From Collinsella aerofaciens (lineage in GTDB: Bacteria > Actinomycetota > Coriobacteriia > Coriobacteriales > Coriobacteriaceae), in contig NZ_JAHONA010000003.1 in NCBI RefSeq assembly GCF_019131995.1, positions 1 through 64,000 on the forward strand: a DNA stretch of 64,000 nt, read 5' to 3'. The notes beneath the pieces were generated by a model. That model made no database searches, was not told the DNA's origin, and saw only the letters and a list, made by a program, of their open reading frames with translations. How positions within the stretch are numbered: the stretch's first letter is position 1; each line of letters begins with the position of its first letter. The translations under genes and the position numbers were made by a program. Shown here one piece after another: positions 9,356 through 17,862 of this stretch.

Positions 9356-9933
9356 TTTTGGCTTCGCAATCACCGCGCCGCATCGAGTTGATGCGCGAAG
9401 CGGGCTACGACATCCGCGTCATTCCCGCTGACATCGACGAGACTCCTTTTGATGACGAGACCCCGCTTACGCTTGTCGAGCGCTTAGCTCGCGCTAAGGC
9501 TGCCGCCGTTGCCGCCGAGCACGCCGAGCCCAATGAGCTGACCATCGCGGCCGACACCATCGTCACCTTCGATGACAAGATTTTGGGCAAGCCGGCAAAC
9601 GAGGGCGAAGCCCGCATCATGCTCCATGAGCTCTCGGGGCGCACGCACCAGGTCGCAACTGGCGTCTGCATCGTTAGAGCCGGAGACGCCACAGCCCCGC
9701 ACGCCGCCGAGAGCCTATCGTTTGTCGATGTGACCGACGTGACGTTCTATGAGCTCACCGACGAGCAGATTGAGCGCTACGTCGCCTCAGGCGAGCCCAT
9801 GGACAAGGCGGGCGCCTACGGCATCCAAGGCACAGGCGGCCGCATGCTCGTGCATGATATTTCGGGCGACTTCTACAACGTGGTGGGCCTGCCCATCGCT
9901 CGCGTCGCGCGTGCGATTCAAAAACTATCGTAA
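9352..9933 (+). CDS. maf: Maf-family nucleotide pyrophosphatase
   Basis: House-cleaning nucleoside triphosphate pyrophosphatase (dTTP/UTP or modified nucleotides), 193 residues. Visible motifs are LASQSPRRIELM at the N-terminus, AADTIVTFDDKILGKP in the middle and DKAGAYGIQGTGG with the conserved Lys/Gly loop. The start codon overlaps the previous stop in an ATGA, giving a two-gene operon with the DJ-1 protein. Confidence 0.92.
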   Translation: MILASQSPRRIELMREAGYDIRVIPADIDETPFDDETPLTLVERLARAKAAAVAAEHAEPNELTIAADTIVTFDDKILGKPANEGEARIMLHELSGRTHQVATGVCIVRAGDATAPHAAESLSFVDVTDVTFYELTDEQIERYVASGEPMDKAGAYGIQGTGGRMLVHDISGDFYNVVGLPIARVARAIQKLS

Positions 9934-9941
9934 TTGCATCT

Positions 9942-9964
9942 GGCGCTGGGTATCCCCCAGCGCC
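9942..9964 (+). terminator. Hairpin after maf, terminator uncertain
   Basis: A 9-bp perfect stem (GGCGCTGGG with CCCAGCGCC) begins 8 bases after the maf stop. There is no T tract, so it may be a 3' stabiliser rather than a terminator. Confidence 0.35.
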
Positions 9965-10034
9965 TACAATTTCGGCGTACCGTACGGATCCCGACCGGGC
10001 ATAAGGCCCGGCGGAAAACCGATAGGAGTAAAAC

Positions 10035-11036
10035 ATGGACACACTGCTTGAGGCCATTGACGTTTGCGATGTCGATGGCTTTTGCTTTGGCAACTATACG
10101 GACGAGGAGGCCGGCACCGGTTGCACCGTAATCGTGGCACCCGAGGGCGCCACCGGCGGTGTTGACGTTCGCGGCGGTGCCCCGGCATCGCGCGAGACCG
10201 ACCTGCTGCGTCCCGAGAACACCGTGGACAAAGTCCACGCCGTCTGCCTTTCGGGTGGATCGGCCTTTGGTCTGGAGGCCGCAAGCGGCGTCGCCCGCGA
10301 GCTCGAGAGCCGCGGCATCGGCCTTCCCGTCGGCCCCACCCAGGTGCCTATCGTGTGCTCCAGCTGCATCTTCGACCTCGCCTTTGGCGACCCCACCGTG
10401 CGTCCCGACATTGAGGCCGGTATCACCGCCGTGCGCGAAGCGCTCGACAATACCCCCACCACGCTCGAGCAGGGCAACGTGGGTGCCGGCACGGGTGCCA
10501 CCGTCGGAAAGCTCATGGGGCCCGCCACCTGCATGAAGGCCGGCCTTGGCGCTGCCGCCGTGGCGCTCGGTCCCGTTAAGGTAGGCGCTGTGGTTTCGGT
10601 CAACGCCTGCGGCAACGTCGTCGACCCCCTCACTGGCGAGTGGGTCGCTGGCATGCGCGCCGCAGCCGATAGCAACCAGATCGTCGACATGGAGTTCGCC
10701 GCCTTTGCCGCCGCCGGATCCATGCAGATGCCGCTCGACCGCACCAACACCACCATCAGCTGCATTGTCACCAATGTGGAACTCACCAAGGCCCAGGCCA
10801 CCAAGGTGTCCCAAATGGCCGCAGACGCCTATGCGCACGCCATTCGCCCCACGCACACCACCAACGACGGCGACACCATCTACACCCTCGCCAGCGGCAA
10901 ACTAGACGCTCAGACAAGCGCCGCCGTTCCCTTGGACCTGTTGGGCATGCTCGCCGTAAGAGCCCTGCAGACCGCCATCGTAAACGGAGCCAAAACCGCC
11001 AAAACCTCCCACGGCATCCCTGGTGCCGCAAAGTAA
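10035..11036 (+). CDS. P1-family (S58, DmpA/NylC-like) self-processing hydrolase
   Basis: A 333-residue member of the DmpA/BapA/NylC N-terminal-nucleophile superfamily of aminopeptidases and amide hydrolases. Motifs are CLSGGSAFGLEAASGV, GNVGAGTGATVGKL at 147-160 and NTTISCIVTNVELTKAQ near 238-254. In related enzymes the precursor cleaves itself just before the nucleophile. Here Asn238-Thr239 is the likely site by analogy with the Asn-Thr site known in NylC. TAGGAG precedes the ATG. No signal peptide is seen. Substrate unknown. Confidence 0.85.
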   Translation: MDTLLEAIDVCDVDGFCFGNYTDEEAGTGCTVIVAPEGATGGVDVRGGAPASRETDLLRPENTVDKVHAVCLSGGSAFGLEAASGVARELESRGIGLPVGPTQVPIVCSSCIFDLAFGDPTVRPDIEAGITAVREALDNTPTTLEQGNVGAGTGATVGKLMGPATCMKAGLGAAAVALGPVKVGAVVSVNACGNVVDPLTGEWVAGMRAAADSNQIVDMEFAAFAAAGSMQMPLDRTNTTISCIVTNVELTKAQATKVSQMAADAYAHAIRPTHTTNDGDTIYTLASGKLDAQTSAAVPLDLLGMLAVRALQTAIVNGAKTAKTSHGIPGAAK

Positions 11037-11048
11037 ACTAGCTCGTCC

Positions 11049-11173
11049 GGTTGCCCGGTGGGCCTTGGTTATGTTTGCTGCTCTACAGTCCTGGCTCGCA
11101 CGAAGAGCACATTAAGTGCTCTTCGGCTCGTGCGGAACTCGCGACAAACATAACCAAGCCCCACCGGGCAACC
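11049..11173 (+). repeat. Family B structured palindromic element, copy B1
   Basis: Outer arms 11049-11062 plus 11065-11077 pair with 11145-11157 plus 11160-11173 (27 bp in two blocks). The core carries GTCCTG, a hairpin AAGAGCAC-ATTAA-GTGCTCTT and GTGCGGAACT. The same core occurs in B2 on the opposite strand, but with unrelated outer arms that are still self-complementary. It starts 13 bases after the stop codon of the S58 hydrolase. There is no T tract. Confidence 0.75.
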
Positions 11174-11205
11174 TACCAACCAGATTCTTTTCAGCCCAGG
11201 CCCCT

Positions 11206-11256
11206 GTGTACCGCGCGTCGAAGATCTTCAAATTCACCTATCTGACAATCGATTTA
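11206..11256 (+). pseudogene. Possible 3' remnant of a second glycosyltransferase gene
   Basis: On the plus strand 11206-11256 reads VYRASKIFKFTYLTIDL then stop. The neighbouring minus-strand glycosyltransferase ends in LYRLASKIFKFN then stop. Sixteen bases (11221-11236) match that gene's 3' end exactly in inverted orientation (11412-11427). The piece sits between elements B1 and B2. The match is short, so this could also be an inverted duplication of the gene end. Confidence 0.35.
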
Positions 11257-11263
11257 TAGCAGA

Positions 11264-11373
11264 GGCCCTTTGGCCTTTAGTTTGATACAAGTTCCGCACG
11301 AGCCGGAAAGCACTTAATGTGCTTTCCGTGCGAGCAGGACTGTTCGCGGTAGCAAACTAAAGGCCAAGGGGCC
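11264..11373 (-). repeat. Family B structured palindromic element, copy B2
   Basis: 21-base arms at 11264-11284 and 11353-11373 pair throughout with a single G-T wobble. Read on the minus strand, the core GTCCTGCTCGCACGG, hairpin GAAAGCAC-ATTAA-GTGCTTTC and GTGCGGAACT matches B1. The stem changes AGAGCAC to AAAGCAC on both sides, keeping it paired. It follows the stop codon of the minus-strand glycosyltransferase (11406) by 32 bases, in the same polarity as B1 to its gene. Confidence 0.75.
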
Positions 11374-11405
11374 CAGTCAACCTATCAGCAGCGATTACTC
11401 AACAG

Positions 11406-12437
11406 TTAGTTGAATTTGAAGATCTTAGAGGCAAGACGGTATAGGCCGAGTGTGGTTTTGTCTCCGGCCCGTCCACGCAGATTGGTGAAGATCCCGACCA
11501 CGCCGTAGCGCGCGTGACGATACATGCGCTCGTCGTAAGCCTTCAGATCCTTCCACAGCGTCTTCAGGCGCTCATCGGCACAATCTTCCTCGGAAAGCTT
11601 GGTGAGCACCGAGCAAATCGCCATCATCATGGTGAAGTAGCCCATCATGTACGAACGCAAACGCGAGGACTCGACGTCCTGGTACAGATGGAACGATTCC
11701 ATCATGATGCGCGTTACGCGGAACTGCTGACCCAGGCGCTTGACCATCGTGGCCTCATTGACGCTCTGACCCTCGCGACCGATAAAGTAGCGATAGAGGT
11801 CGATGTCTGCGTAGTACATGGTCTTGCAGCGCGGCAGCGGCACATATGCGTAGATATTATCCACGTAGAACGTGTGTGCCGGCATAGGCAGATTCGACTC
11901 GCGCAGCACATCGGTGCGATAGCACAGGCTGTGCATGAGCAAGTTCTGATCGGGACGGAAGTGTCCGATCTGGTCCCAAGAGAAAATCTTTTTGCGCGGC
12001 AGGGCAAACTTGTAGCCAATAGCGGTATGTGTGCCCTCGTAAACCTTCTCGTACACGTAGTTCGAGATAAACAGGTCGACGCGCTGGTCGCGCTCCTCAA
12101 AGCCACGCAGAATCGACAGCATGGTCGAAAGCGCCGCACCGTCGAGCCAGTCGTCCGAGTCGACAACCTTGTAGTAGGTGCCCTGCGCCTCGCGCAGACC
12201 CGAAAGGACGGCAATACCGTGGCCGCCATTCTCCTGGTGCACCACGCGGATGATTCCAGGATAACGGGCCTCCCACTCGTCGGCCTTGGCGGCCGTCTCG
12301 TCCTTGGAGCCGTCGTCCACCACGATAATCTCGATATCGGTGGCGTAATTGCTCCCCTCCAAGATGGAGGTGATGCAATGGTCCATGTCCTTGGCGGCGT
12401 TATACGAGGGAATACCGAATGTTATGACTTTATGCAT
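11406..12437 (-). CDS. Glycosyltransferase family 2
   Basis: A 343-residue GT-A fold glycosyltransferase. It shows the N-terminal FGIPSYNAAKDMD, VVDDGSKDET for nucleotide-sugar binding and the DXD-like DSDDWLDG. No membrane segment is obvious. The ATG at 12437 lies within the end of glf (8-base overlap), so the two are translated together. Paired with UDP-galactopyranose mutase, it plausibly transfers galactofuranose or another sugar into a surface glycan, but neither donor nor acceptor can be read. Confidence 0.88.
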   Translation of the reverse strand: MHKVITFGIPSYNAAKDMDHCITSILEGSNYATDIEIIVVDDGSKDETAAKADEWEARYPGIIRVVHQENGGHGIAVLSGLREAQGTYYKVVDSDDWLDGAALSTMLSILRGFEERDQRVDLFISNYVYEKVYEGTHTAIGYKFALPRKKIFSWDQIGHFRPDQNLLMHSLCYRTDVLRESNLPMPAHTFYVDNIYAYVPLPRCKTMYYADIDLYRYFIGREGQSVNEATMVKRLGQQFRVTRIMMESFHLYQDVESSRLRSYMMGYFTMMMAICSVLTKLSEEDCADERLKTLWKDLKAYDERMYRHARYGVVGIFTNLRGRAGDKTTLGLYRLASKIFKFN

Positions 12438-13632
12438 GGCAGGCGATAATCTCATCCGAAAGATCGAGGGCGGAATTGGTCACGGCGTCCATATCGTAGT
12501 AACGATACTCGGCCAGACGACCCACCGGGTGGAAGTTCGTCAGGTTCTGGACACGCTCAAGATAGCGCTCGTAGAGCTCACGGTTCTCGGGCTCCAGGAT
12601 AGCGTAGTACGGCGTCTCGCCCGAGCCGGGCGTATAGGCCTTGGAGTACTCCTTCATGATGGTGGTCTTGCCGGGCAAGACCTGACCGGTCATGTTCTTG
12701 AACTCGGTGATACGCGTGTAGTCCTCGCTCGTGGTGTAGTTGACGGTGCCCACAGGCTGGAACTGGTCCATATCGAGCGTCTCGAACTTCATATCGAGCG
12801 TGCGGTACGGCAGCGCGCCCAGGTCGAGGTTGAACAGCTCGTCGAGTGGACCGGTGTAGACGATCTCGCCACCATAGACCTTGCCGTCGATCTTGACGGT
12901 AGTCTCGTCAATCTCAAAGAGGTCACGGGCGTCTACGTCACAGAATACGTCGATCAGATCGTGATCGAGCATATGCTCGAACAGCGCGGTATAGCCATCC
13001 TGCGGCATGCCCTGGAAAGGAGCCTGCGGGAAGTAGCGATCGTCATCGCCCACAAAGACGGGAACGCGGCCAGTGATCGAGGGGTCGATCTGGTCGGGCG
13101 TCTGGCCCCACTGCTTCATGGTGTAATGCAAAAAGACGTTCTCGTAGACGTAATCGGCGACCTCGGCAAGATCCGGGTCGTTCTTCTTGCGCAGCTCCAT
13201 GATGGGCACCTTGACGTCCTTGCCAAAGGTCTCCACGAGCTTTTGGTACAGTTCCTCGCCGCGCTCATCGCCAAAGGCGAGCTTGAGGCTCGCATGGTTA
13301 AAGGGCACGGGCATAAGGGTACCGTTGATGTTGGCAAGCACCTTGTGCTGGTAGTCCGTCCACTTGGTAAAGCGCGACAGGAAATTGTGGACGCGCTCAT
13401 TAAAGGTATGGTAGATGTGCGGACCATACTCGTGGACCAGGATTCCGGCCTCATCAGCGCAGTCGTAGGCGTTACCCGCAATGTGGCTACGGCGCTCCAG
13501 AACGGCAACGCGATAGCCGATAGTCTCGGCGAGACGGCGGGCACAAACGGCACCGGCATAACCGGCACCGACGACAATCATGTCGTATGCGCCGGCGTTA
13601 AAGCCTTCAGGCAGGCCTGAGGTAATCTGCAT
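12430..13632 (-). CDS. glf: UDP-galactopyranose mutase
   Basis: FAD enzyme converting UDP-galactopyranose to UDP-galactofuranose, the donor for galactofuranose-containing surface polymers. The 400-residue length is usual. The dinucleotide-binding motif VVGAGYAGAVCARRLAE is at about 20-36. NAYDCADEAGILVHEYGPHIYHT and the later TEFKNMTGQ-type region match the family. The ATG at 13632 has AAGGAGTATCG upstream. It is first in a two-gene unit with the glycosyltransferase. Confidence 0.94.
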   Translation of the reverse strand: MQITSGLPEGFNAGAYDMIVVGAGYAGAVCARRLAETIGYRVAVLERRSHIAGNAYDCADEAGILVHEYGPHIYHTFNERVHNFLSRFTKWTDYQHKVLANINGTLMPVPFNHASLKLAFGDERGEELYQKLVETFGKDVKVPIMELRKKNDPDLAEVADYVYENVFLHYTMKQWGQTPDQIDPSITGRVPVFVGDDDRYFPQAPFQGMPQDGYTALFEHMLDHDLIDVFCDVDARDLFEIDETTVKIDGKVYGGEIVYTGPLDELFNLDLGALPYRTLDMKFETLDMDQFQPVGTVNYTTSEDYTRITEFKNMTGQVLPGKTTIMKEYSKAYTPGSGETPYYAILEPENRELYERYLERVQNLTNFHPVGRLAEYRYYDMDAVTNSALDLSDEIIACHA

Positions 13633-13789
13633 CGATACTCCTTGTCAAAAGCCACGGGCTCGTTAGCTGGGCTTTTCTCGAACATTCTTCGAGACATATT
13701 TATCAGAGCGATTATAGCGCTAATGCGTCCTATAATGAGCTTGCCACACAAGGAAAGCTCAAGCACCGCGGCGAACATAATTGAAAGGT

Positions 13790-13810
13790 AAACCCGCTAG
13801 CAGCGGGTTT
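13790..13810 (+). promoter_or_regulatory. Hairpin in the pta leader
   Basis: An 8-bp perfect stem (AAACCCGC with GCGGGTTT) lies about 50 bases before the pta start in the divergent glf-pta gap. It could attenuate or stabilise the pta transcript. The rest of the 230-base gap is AT-rich promoter sequence. Confidence 0.4.
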
Positions 13811-13863
13811 ATTCGTGAACAGCCGGGCGCCTGGAGCTTAGCGAAACGCTTGTAAGGAGTAAC

Positions 13864-14844
13864 ATGAGCGATTTCCTACACCGTATGAAGTCTGCCGCCA
13901 AGGCCGACCTTAAGACGATCGTCCTGCCCGAGGGCGAGGATCCGCGCACCATCGTCGCAGCCACCAAGATCATCGAGGAGGGCCTGGCAAAGATCGTCAT
14001 CCTGGGTAACCCCGACGAGATCAACGTTCCCGGCGCTACCGTCATCGATCCGCGCAACGCCGAGAAGCACGAGGAGTACGCGCAGAAGTTTGCCGAGCTC
14101 CGCGCCAAGAAGGGCGTTACCATCGAGCAGGCTCGCGCCCAGGTGATGGACGCCACCTACTTTGGCACCATGATGGTCAAGATAGGCGACGCCGACGGCC
14201 TGGTCTCCGGCGCCTGCCACTCCACCGCCGACACTCTGCGCCCCGCGCTGCAGATCCTCAAGACCGCCCCGGGCACCAAGCTGGTCTCTGCCTTCTTCGT
14301 GATGTGCACCGATACCCCGCAGTTCGGCACCGACGGCACGCTGATCTTCGCTGACTGTGGCCTCAACATCAACCCGTCCTCCGATGAGCTCTCCGAGATC
14401 GCCATCGCCTCCGCTCACTCTTGGTCCACCTTCATGGGCAATGTGGAGCCGCACGTGGCCATGCTCTCCTACTCCACCATGGGCTCCGCCGGTGGCGAGG
14501 TTGCCAAGAAGGTCCAGGAGGCCGTGAAGTTCTGCCACGAGAAGGCTCCCGAGCTCGCCATCGACGGCGACCTGCAGCTCGACGCCGCCATCGTCCCCAC
14601 CGTCGCCCAGCTCAAGGCTCCCGGCTCCTCCGTCGCCGGTAAGGCCAACGTGCTCGTGTTCCCCGACCTCGAGGCTGGCAACATCGGCTACAAGCTCGTC
14701 CAGCGCTTCGCCGGCGCCGACGCCTACGGCCCCATCCTGCAGGGCATCGCCAAGCCGGTCAACGACCTTTCGCGCGGCTGCTCTGCCGACGACATCGTGG
14801 GTGTCGTTGCCATCACCGCCGTCCAGGCTCAGATGGCTGAGTAG
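13864..14844 (+). CDS. pta: Phosphate acetyltransferase
   Basis: Transfers the acetyl group of acetyl-CoA to phosphate, giving acetyl phosphate for AckA and thereby ATP. At 326 residues it is the short single-domain form, without the regulatory N-terminus of enterobacterial Pta. Motifs are KTIVLPEGEDPRT near the start, VSGACHSTADTLRPALQ and NVLVFPDLEAGNIGYKLVQR near the C-terminus. TAAGGAGTAAC precedes the ATG. The acetate kinases lie convergently downstream. Confidence 0.95.
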   Translation: MSDFLHRMKSAAKADLKTIVLPEGEDPRTIVAATKIIEEGLAKIVILGNPDEINVPGATVIDPRNAEKHEEYAQKFAELRAKKGVTIEQARAQVMDATYFGTMMVKIGDADGLVSGACHSTADTLRPALQILKTAPGTKLVSAFFVMCTDTPQFGTDGTLIFADCGLNINPSSDELSEIAIASAHSWSTFMGNVEPHVAMLSYSTMGSAGGEVAKKVQEAVKFCHEKAPELAIDGDLQLDAAIVPTVAQLKAPGSSVAGKANVLVFPDLEAGNIGYKLVQRFAGADAYGPILQGIAKPVNDLSRGCSADDIVGVVAITAVQAQMAE

Positions 14845-14859
14845 CGGACATATCCCCTC

Positions 14860-14986
14860 GGGACCCTACAGGGTAAAGCTCTGAAAACGTCCTCGGACAT
14901 GTCGGAAGCCCCCGCTGCGCGCTACGCGCGGCGGGGGCTTCCTCCGTCCTGCGGAAAATTTTCAGAGCTTTACCCTGTAGGGTCCC
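14860..14986 (+). repeat. Family B structured palindromic element, copy B3
   Basis: Perfect 28-base outer arms (14860-14887 and 14959-14986) enclose GTCCTC, a GC-rich hairpin (GGAAGCCCCCGC with GCGGGGGCTTCC) and TGCGGAAAA. The GTCCT left mark and TGCGGAA right mark agree with B1 and B2. The helix between them is GGAC/GTCC here and GCACG/CGTGC there. It begins 16 bases after the pta stop codon. It is probably also the 3' end structure of pta mRNA. The rest of the 14845-15193 gap holds only the ackA terminator. Confidence 0.7.
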
Positions 14987-15134
14987 TGCCGCTACGTGGC
15001 AATCGGGGCATCTGGAGTGGACGGCGGCTTGGCTACGAGCTGGGGCTGAAAATCTGAATGGATGGGTGCCGTTGTTGGGAGTGCAGGCGTTGCTGGCGGT
15101 GATCACTTTGGGACTGGAATTTCCGCCTGCTAGT

Positions 15135-15171
15135 AAAAAAGGCCTCCGGAGCTGTTGCTCTGGAGACCTTT
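15135..15171 (-). terminator. Rho-independent terminator of ackA copy 1
   Basis: On the minus strand a 14-bp stem with two mismatches (AAAGGTCTCCAGAG side to CTCCGGAGGCCTTT) is followed by a run of six T, just after the ackA stop at 15194. Confidence 0.85.
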
Positions 15172-15193
15172 CGTCTACTTGCAAATGCGCGCG

Positions 15194-16372
15194 TTAGTTG
15201 TTCTTGGTTAGACGCTCGACGTCGTGGGCGATCATGTATTCCTCGTCTGTGGGGATGACCATGACCGTGACGGAAGAGCCGGCGGCGCTGATGACCTGCG
15301 GGCCGTTGCCCACGGCCTCACGGTTCTTGTTGTTGTCGATACGCACGCCCAGCCACTCAAAGCAGTCGCAGAAGGCCTTACGGATCGACCAGTCGTTCTC
15401 GCCGATGCCGGCGGTAAAGGTGATGGTATCCACGCCCGCCATAGAGGCAATCATGGAACCGGCCTGCTGCATAGCCTTGTAGGCGAACATATCGAAGGCG
15501 AGCAGGCAGCGCTCGTCGCCCTCGGAGGCGCGTGTACGGATGTCGCGGGCGTCGTTGGAGATGCCCGAGATGGCAAGCAGACCAGACTGCTTGTTCATCA
15601 TGTCGTCGACTTCCTGGTAGCTGTAGCCGCCCTCGCGCTGGAGGTAGCACACGGTGGCAGGGTCAATGGAACCACAACGGGTGCCCATCATCAGGCCGTC
15701 GAGCGGCGTGAGCCCCATCGTGGTGTCGCGGCAAACGCCGTCCTCAATGGCGGCGAGCGAAGCGCCGTTGCCCAGATGGCACGAAAGCAGACGGTGGCAG
15801 CACGAGCCCAGAATCTCCTTTGCCATCATCCACTCGTAGCGGTGGCTCGTACCGTGGGCACCGTACTTTCGCACGTGGTACTTGTCGCACACGTCCTTGG
15901 GCAGCGCGTAGGTGTAGGCAACCTCGGGCATGGTCATGTGGAACGAGGTGTCGAAGACGGCCACGTTGGGCAGCTCCGGATACTTCTCGCGGCAATACTC
16001 GATTGCTGCGGCCTCGCCGTAATTGTGCAGCGGGGCGAGCGGGGCCACCTCAAGGATCTTAGCCATGACCTCGTCGTCAACAACTGCGGAATCATCGAAG
16101 TGCCAGCCGCCCTGAACGATACGATGCCCAATGCCATCGATCGTAAAGTCGGTCTTCTCGAGCTCCTCGAGCACGCGAGCGATAGCAGAGCGATGATCGG
16201 GGAAGGGAACCTCCTCGGTCTGCTTGGCGCCACCGTTCTCGGAGTGGCCAAAGATACCCATGTCCGAGCCGATACGCTCGCAGTTGCCCTTGGCGAAAAC
16301 CTCGCGGGTATCGGTATCCAGAAGCTGATATTTAAGGCTTGAGCTGCCGGCGTTGACAACAAGTACGTTCAT
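15194..16372 (-). CDS. ackA: Acetate kinase, copy 1
   Basis: Makes ATP and acetate from acetyl phosphate. At 392 residues it opens with the ASKHA-fold phosphate signature VLVVNAGSSSLKYQ. It contains AVFDTSFHMTMPEVAYTYALP and KYGAHGTSHRY around the catalytic region, and later FTAGIGEN. GGAGTCTC precedes the ATG. It is transcribed after the second ackA, but a terminator lies between them. The two paralogues are clearly homologous but not recent copies. Confidence 0.94.
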   Translation of the reverse strand: MNVLVVNAGSSSLKYQLLDTDTREVFAKGNCERIGSDMGIFGHSENGGAKQTEEVPFPDHRSAIARVLEELEKTDFTIDGIGHRIVQGGWHFDDSAVVDDEVMAKILEVAPLAPLHNYGEAAAIEYCREKYPELPNVAVFDTSFHMTMPEVAYTYALPKDVCDKYHVRKYGAHGTSHRYEWMMAKEILGSCCHRLLSCHLGNGASLAAIEDGVCRDTTMGLTPLDGLMMGTRCGSIDPATVCYLQREGGYSYQEVDDMMNKQSGLLAISGISNDARDIRTRASEGDERCLLAFDMFAYKAMQQAGSMIASMAGVDTITFTAGIGENDWSIRKAFCDCFEWLGVRIDNNKNREAVGNGPQVISAAGSSVTVMVIPTDEEYMIAHDVERLTKNN

Positions 16373-16490
16373 GAGACTCCTTTGCAGTGCAATACGGTCG
16401 ACGCAGACCTCTTAAGGCGACCGCATTTTAATAAGAAGTTATCACATCTTGATAAATAGCTATCAGGCATATCGCCCAACGAGCGCAAAA

Positions 16491-16526
16491 GAGGGACTGA
16501 ACGGCACTTGGTCGTCCAGCCCCTCC
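16491..16526 (-). terminator. Terminator between the two ackA genes
   Basis: Read on the minus strand, GAGGGGCTGGACG pairs with CGTTCAGTCCCTC and is followed by TTTTGCG, about ten bases after the stop codon of ackA copy 2. Confidence 0.7.
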
Positions 16527-16536
16527 CCTCTTGCAA

Positions 16537-17715
16537 TTACTTGCTGTTGACGATGCGCTCGACGTCGGAGGCGATCATGAACTCCTCATCCGTGGGGATG
16601 ACGAAGATCTTGACCTTGGAATCCTTGGCGGACAGGCACCAAGCGCCGTCGCCACGCAGAGCGTTGCGGGCATGGTCCATCTTGACGCCCATAAAGGTCA
16701 GACGATCGGCCACGCCGGCGCGGACAGCCGGAGCGTGCTCGCCGATGCCGGCGGTAAAGACCAGGGTGTCCATGCCGCACATGGAAGTGGCCATCTCGGC
16801 AGCCTTGGCGGCAATCTTGTAAACGAACATATCGAAGGCGAGCTGGGCCTCGGGGTCACCAGCAGCGGCGAGCTCCTCGACGTTGCGGCAGTCGTTGGTC
16901 TTGCCGCCGGTCACAGCCAAAAGGCCGGACTTCTTGTTCATCATCTCGTCGACCTCGTCGAAGGTGTAGCCACCTTCGCGCTGCAGGTAGCACACGGTAG
17001 CAGGGTCGATGGAGCCGCAGCGGGTGCCCATCATGACACCGTCGAGCGGCGTCAAGCCCATGGTGGTGTCCATGCACTTGCCGTCCTCGATGGCGCACAG
17101 GGAAGCGCCGGAGCCAATGTGGCACACGACGACCTTGCGGGCCTCGCCGTTGGTCATCTCGGCGACCTTCTTGGAGATGTAGCGATAGCTGGTGCCGTGG
17201 GCGCCATACTTACGGATGTGCAGCTTGTCGCAAACATCCTTGGGAAGGGCGTAGGTCTTGGCGACCTCGGGCATGTTGAAGTGGAAAGCGGTGTCGTAGA
17301 CCGTGACGTTGGGCAGATCGGGATACTGCTCGAGGCAGTACTCGATAACGTTGGCCTCGGGGTTGTTGTGCAGCGGCGCGAGCGGAGCGACCTCGCGGAT
17401 CTTGGCGAGAACGTCCTCGTCGACGAGGGAGGAATCGCCGAAGTACCAACCACCCTGAACGATACGGTGGCCGATACCCTCGATCTTGACGCCGTTGGCC
17501 TCGAGGTCCTTCAGGACGACCTCGATGGCGACCTTGTGGTCGGGGAACTCGATGTTCTCGGTCACCTTCTTGGAACCGTTGGCAGCGTGGGTGAAGGTAC
17601 CGCCGGTAAAGCAGACGCGCTCGCAGGAGCCCTTTGCGGACACCTTGTGGGACTTGGTATCGATGACCTGATACTTGAGGGTCGAAGATCCTGCGTTGAC
17701 GACCAGAACGTTCAT
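16537..17715 (-). CDS. ackA: Acetate kinase, copy 2
   Basis: A 392-residue acetate/propionate kinase family protein. It has VLVVNAGSSTLKYQ at the start, VYDTAFHFNMPEVAKTYALP, RKYGAHGTSYRY and FTAGIGEH. It shares the same architecture as copy 1 but differs at many positions, such as SCERVCFTGG for NCERIGSDMG. One of the two could prefer another acyl phosphate (propionate, butyrate); the sequence does not decide this. It lies 164 bases upstream of copy 1 on the same strand. Confidence 0.94.
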   Translation of the reverse strand: MNVLVVNAGSSTLKYQVIDTKSHKVSAKGSCERVCFTGGTFTHAANGSKKVTENIEFPDHKVAIEVVLKDLEANGVKIEGIGHRIVQGGWYFGDSSLVDEDVLAKIREVAPLAPLHNNPEANVIEYCLEQYPDLPNVTVYDTAFHFNMPEVAKTYALPKDVCDKLHIRKYGAHGTSYRYISKKVAEMTNGEARKVVVCHIGSGASLCAIEDGKCMDTTMGLTPLDGVMMGTRCGSIDPATVCYLQREGGYTFDEVDEMMNKKSGLLAVTGGKTNDCRNVEELAAAGDPEAQLAFDMFVYKIAAKAAEMATSMCGMDTLVFTAGIGEHAPAVRAGVADRLTFMGVKMDHARNALRGDGAWCLSAKDSKVKIFVIPTDEEFMIASDVERIVNSK

Positions 17716-17768
17716 GTGTCTCCCTACTAACAGGCGGTGTGGCGCCGCCAGGTTACATACGCTTCAAT

Positions 17769-17802
17769 AATAAACCCAAACGCCCTCGCGCTCGGGTTTA
17801 TT
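17769..17802 (-). terminator. Terminator of the xseA-xseB-HIT unit
   Basis: A perfect 9-bp stem (AATAAACCC with GGGTTTATT) is followed on the minus strand by ATTG, about 60 bases after the HIT gene stop codon. Confidence 0.65.
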
Positions 17803-17862
17803 GCGTTGATATATAAGTTATCGGTGCCTGAGCTTCCGTTTCATTGCACGGAAGAGGCGTCC

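Noticed and set aside
11051..11245. 64-codon frame across element B1
   Set aside because: It reads through both arms of a palindrome and has no ribosome site; the structure explains the sequence.
12349..13620. 423-codon plus-strand frame opposite glf
   Set aside because: Shadow of glf: low-complexity Val/Leu/Gly content, no start signal, and glf itself is certain.
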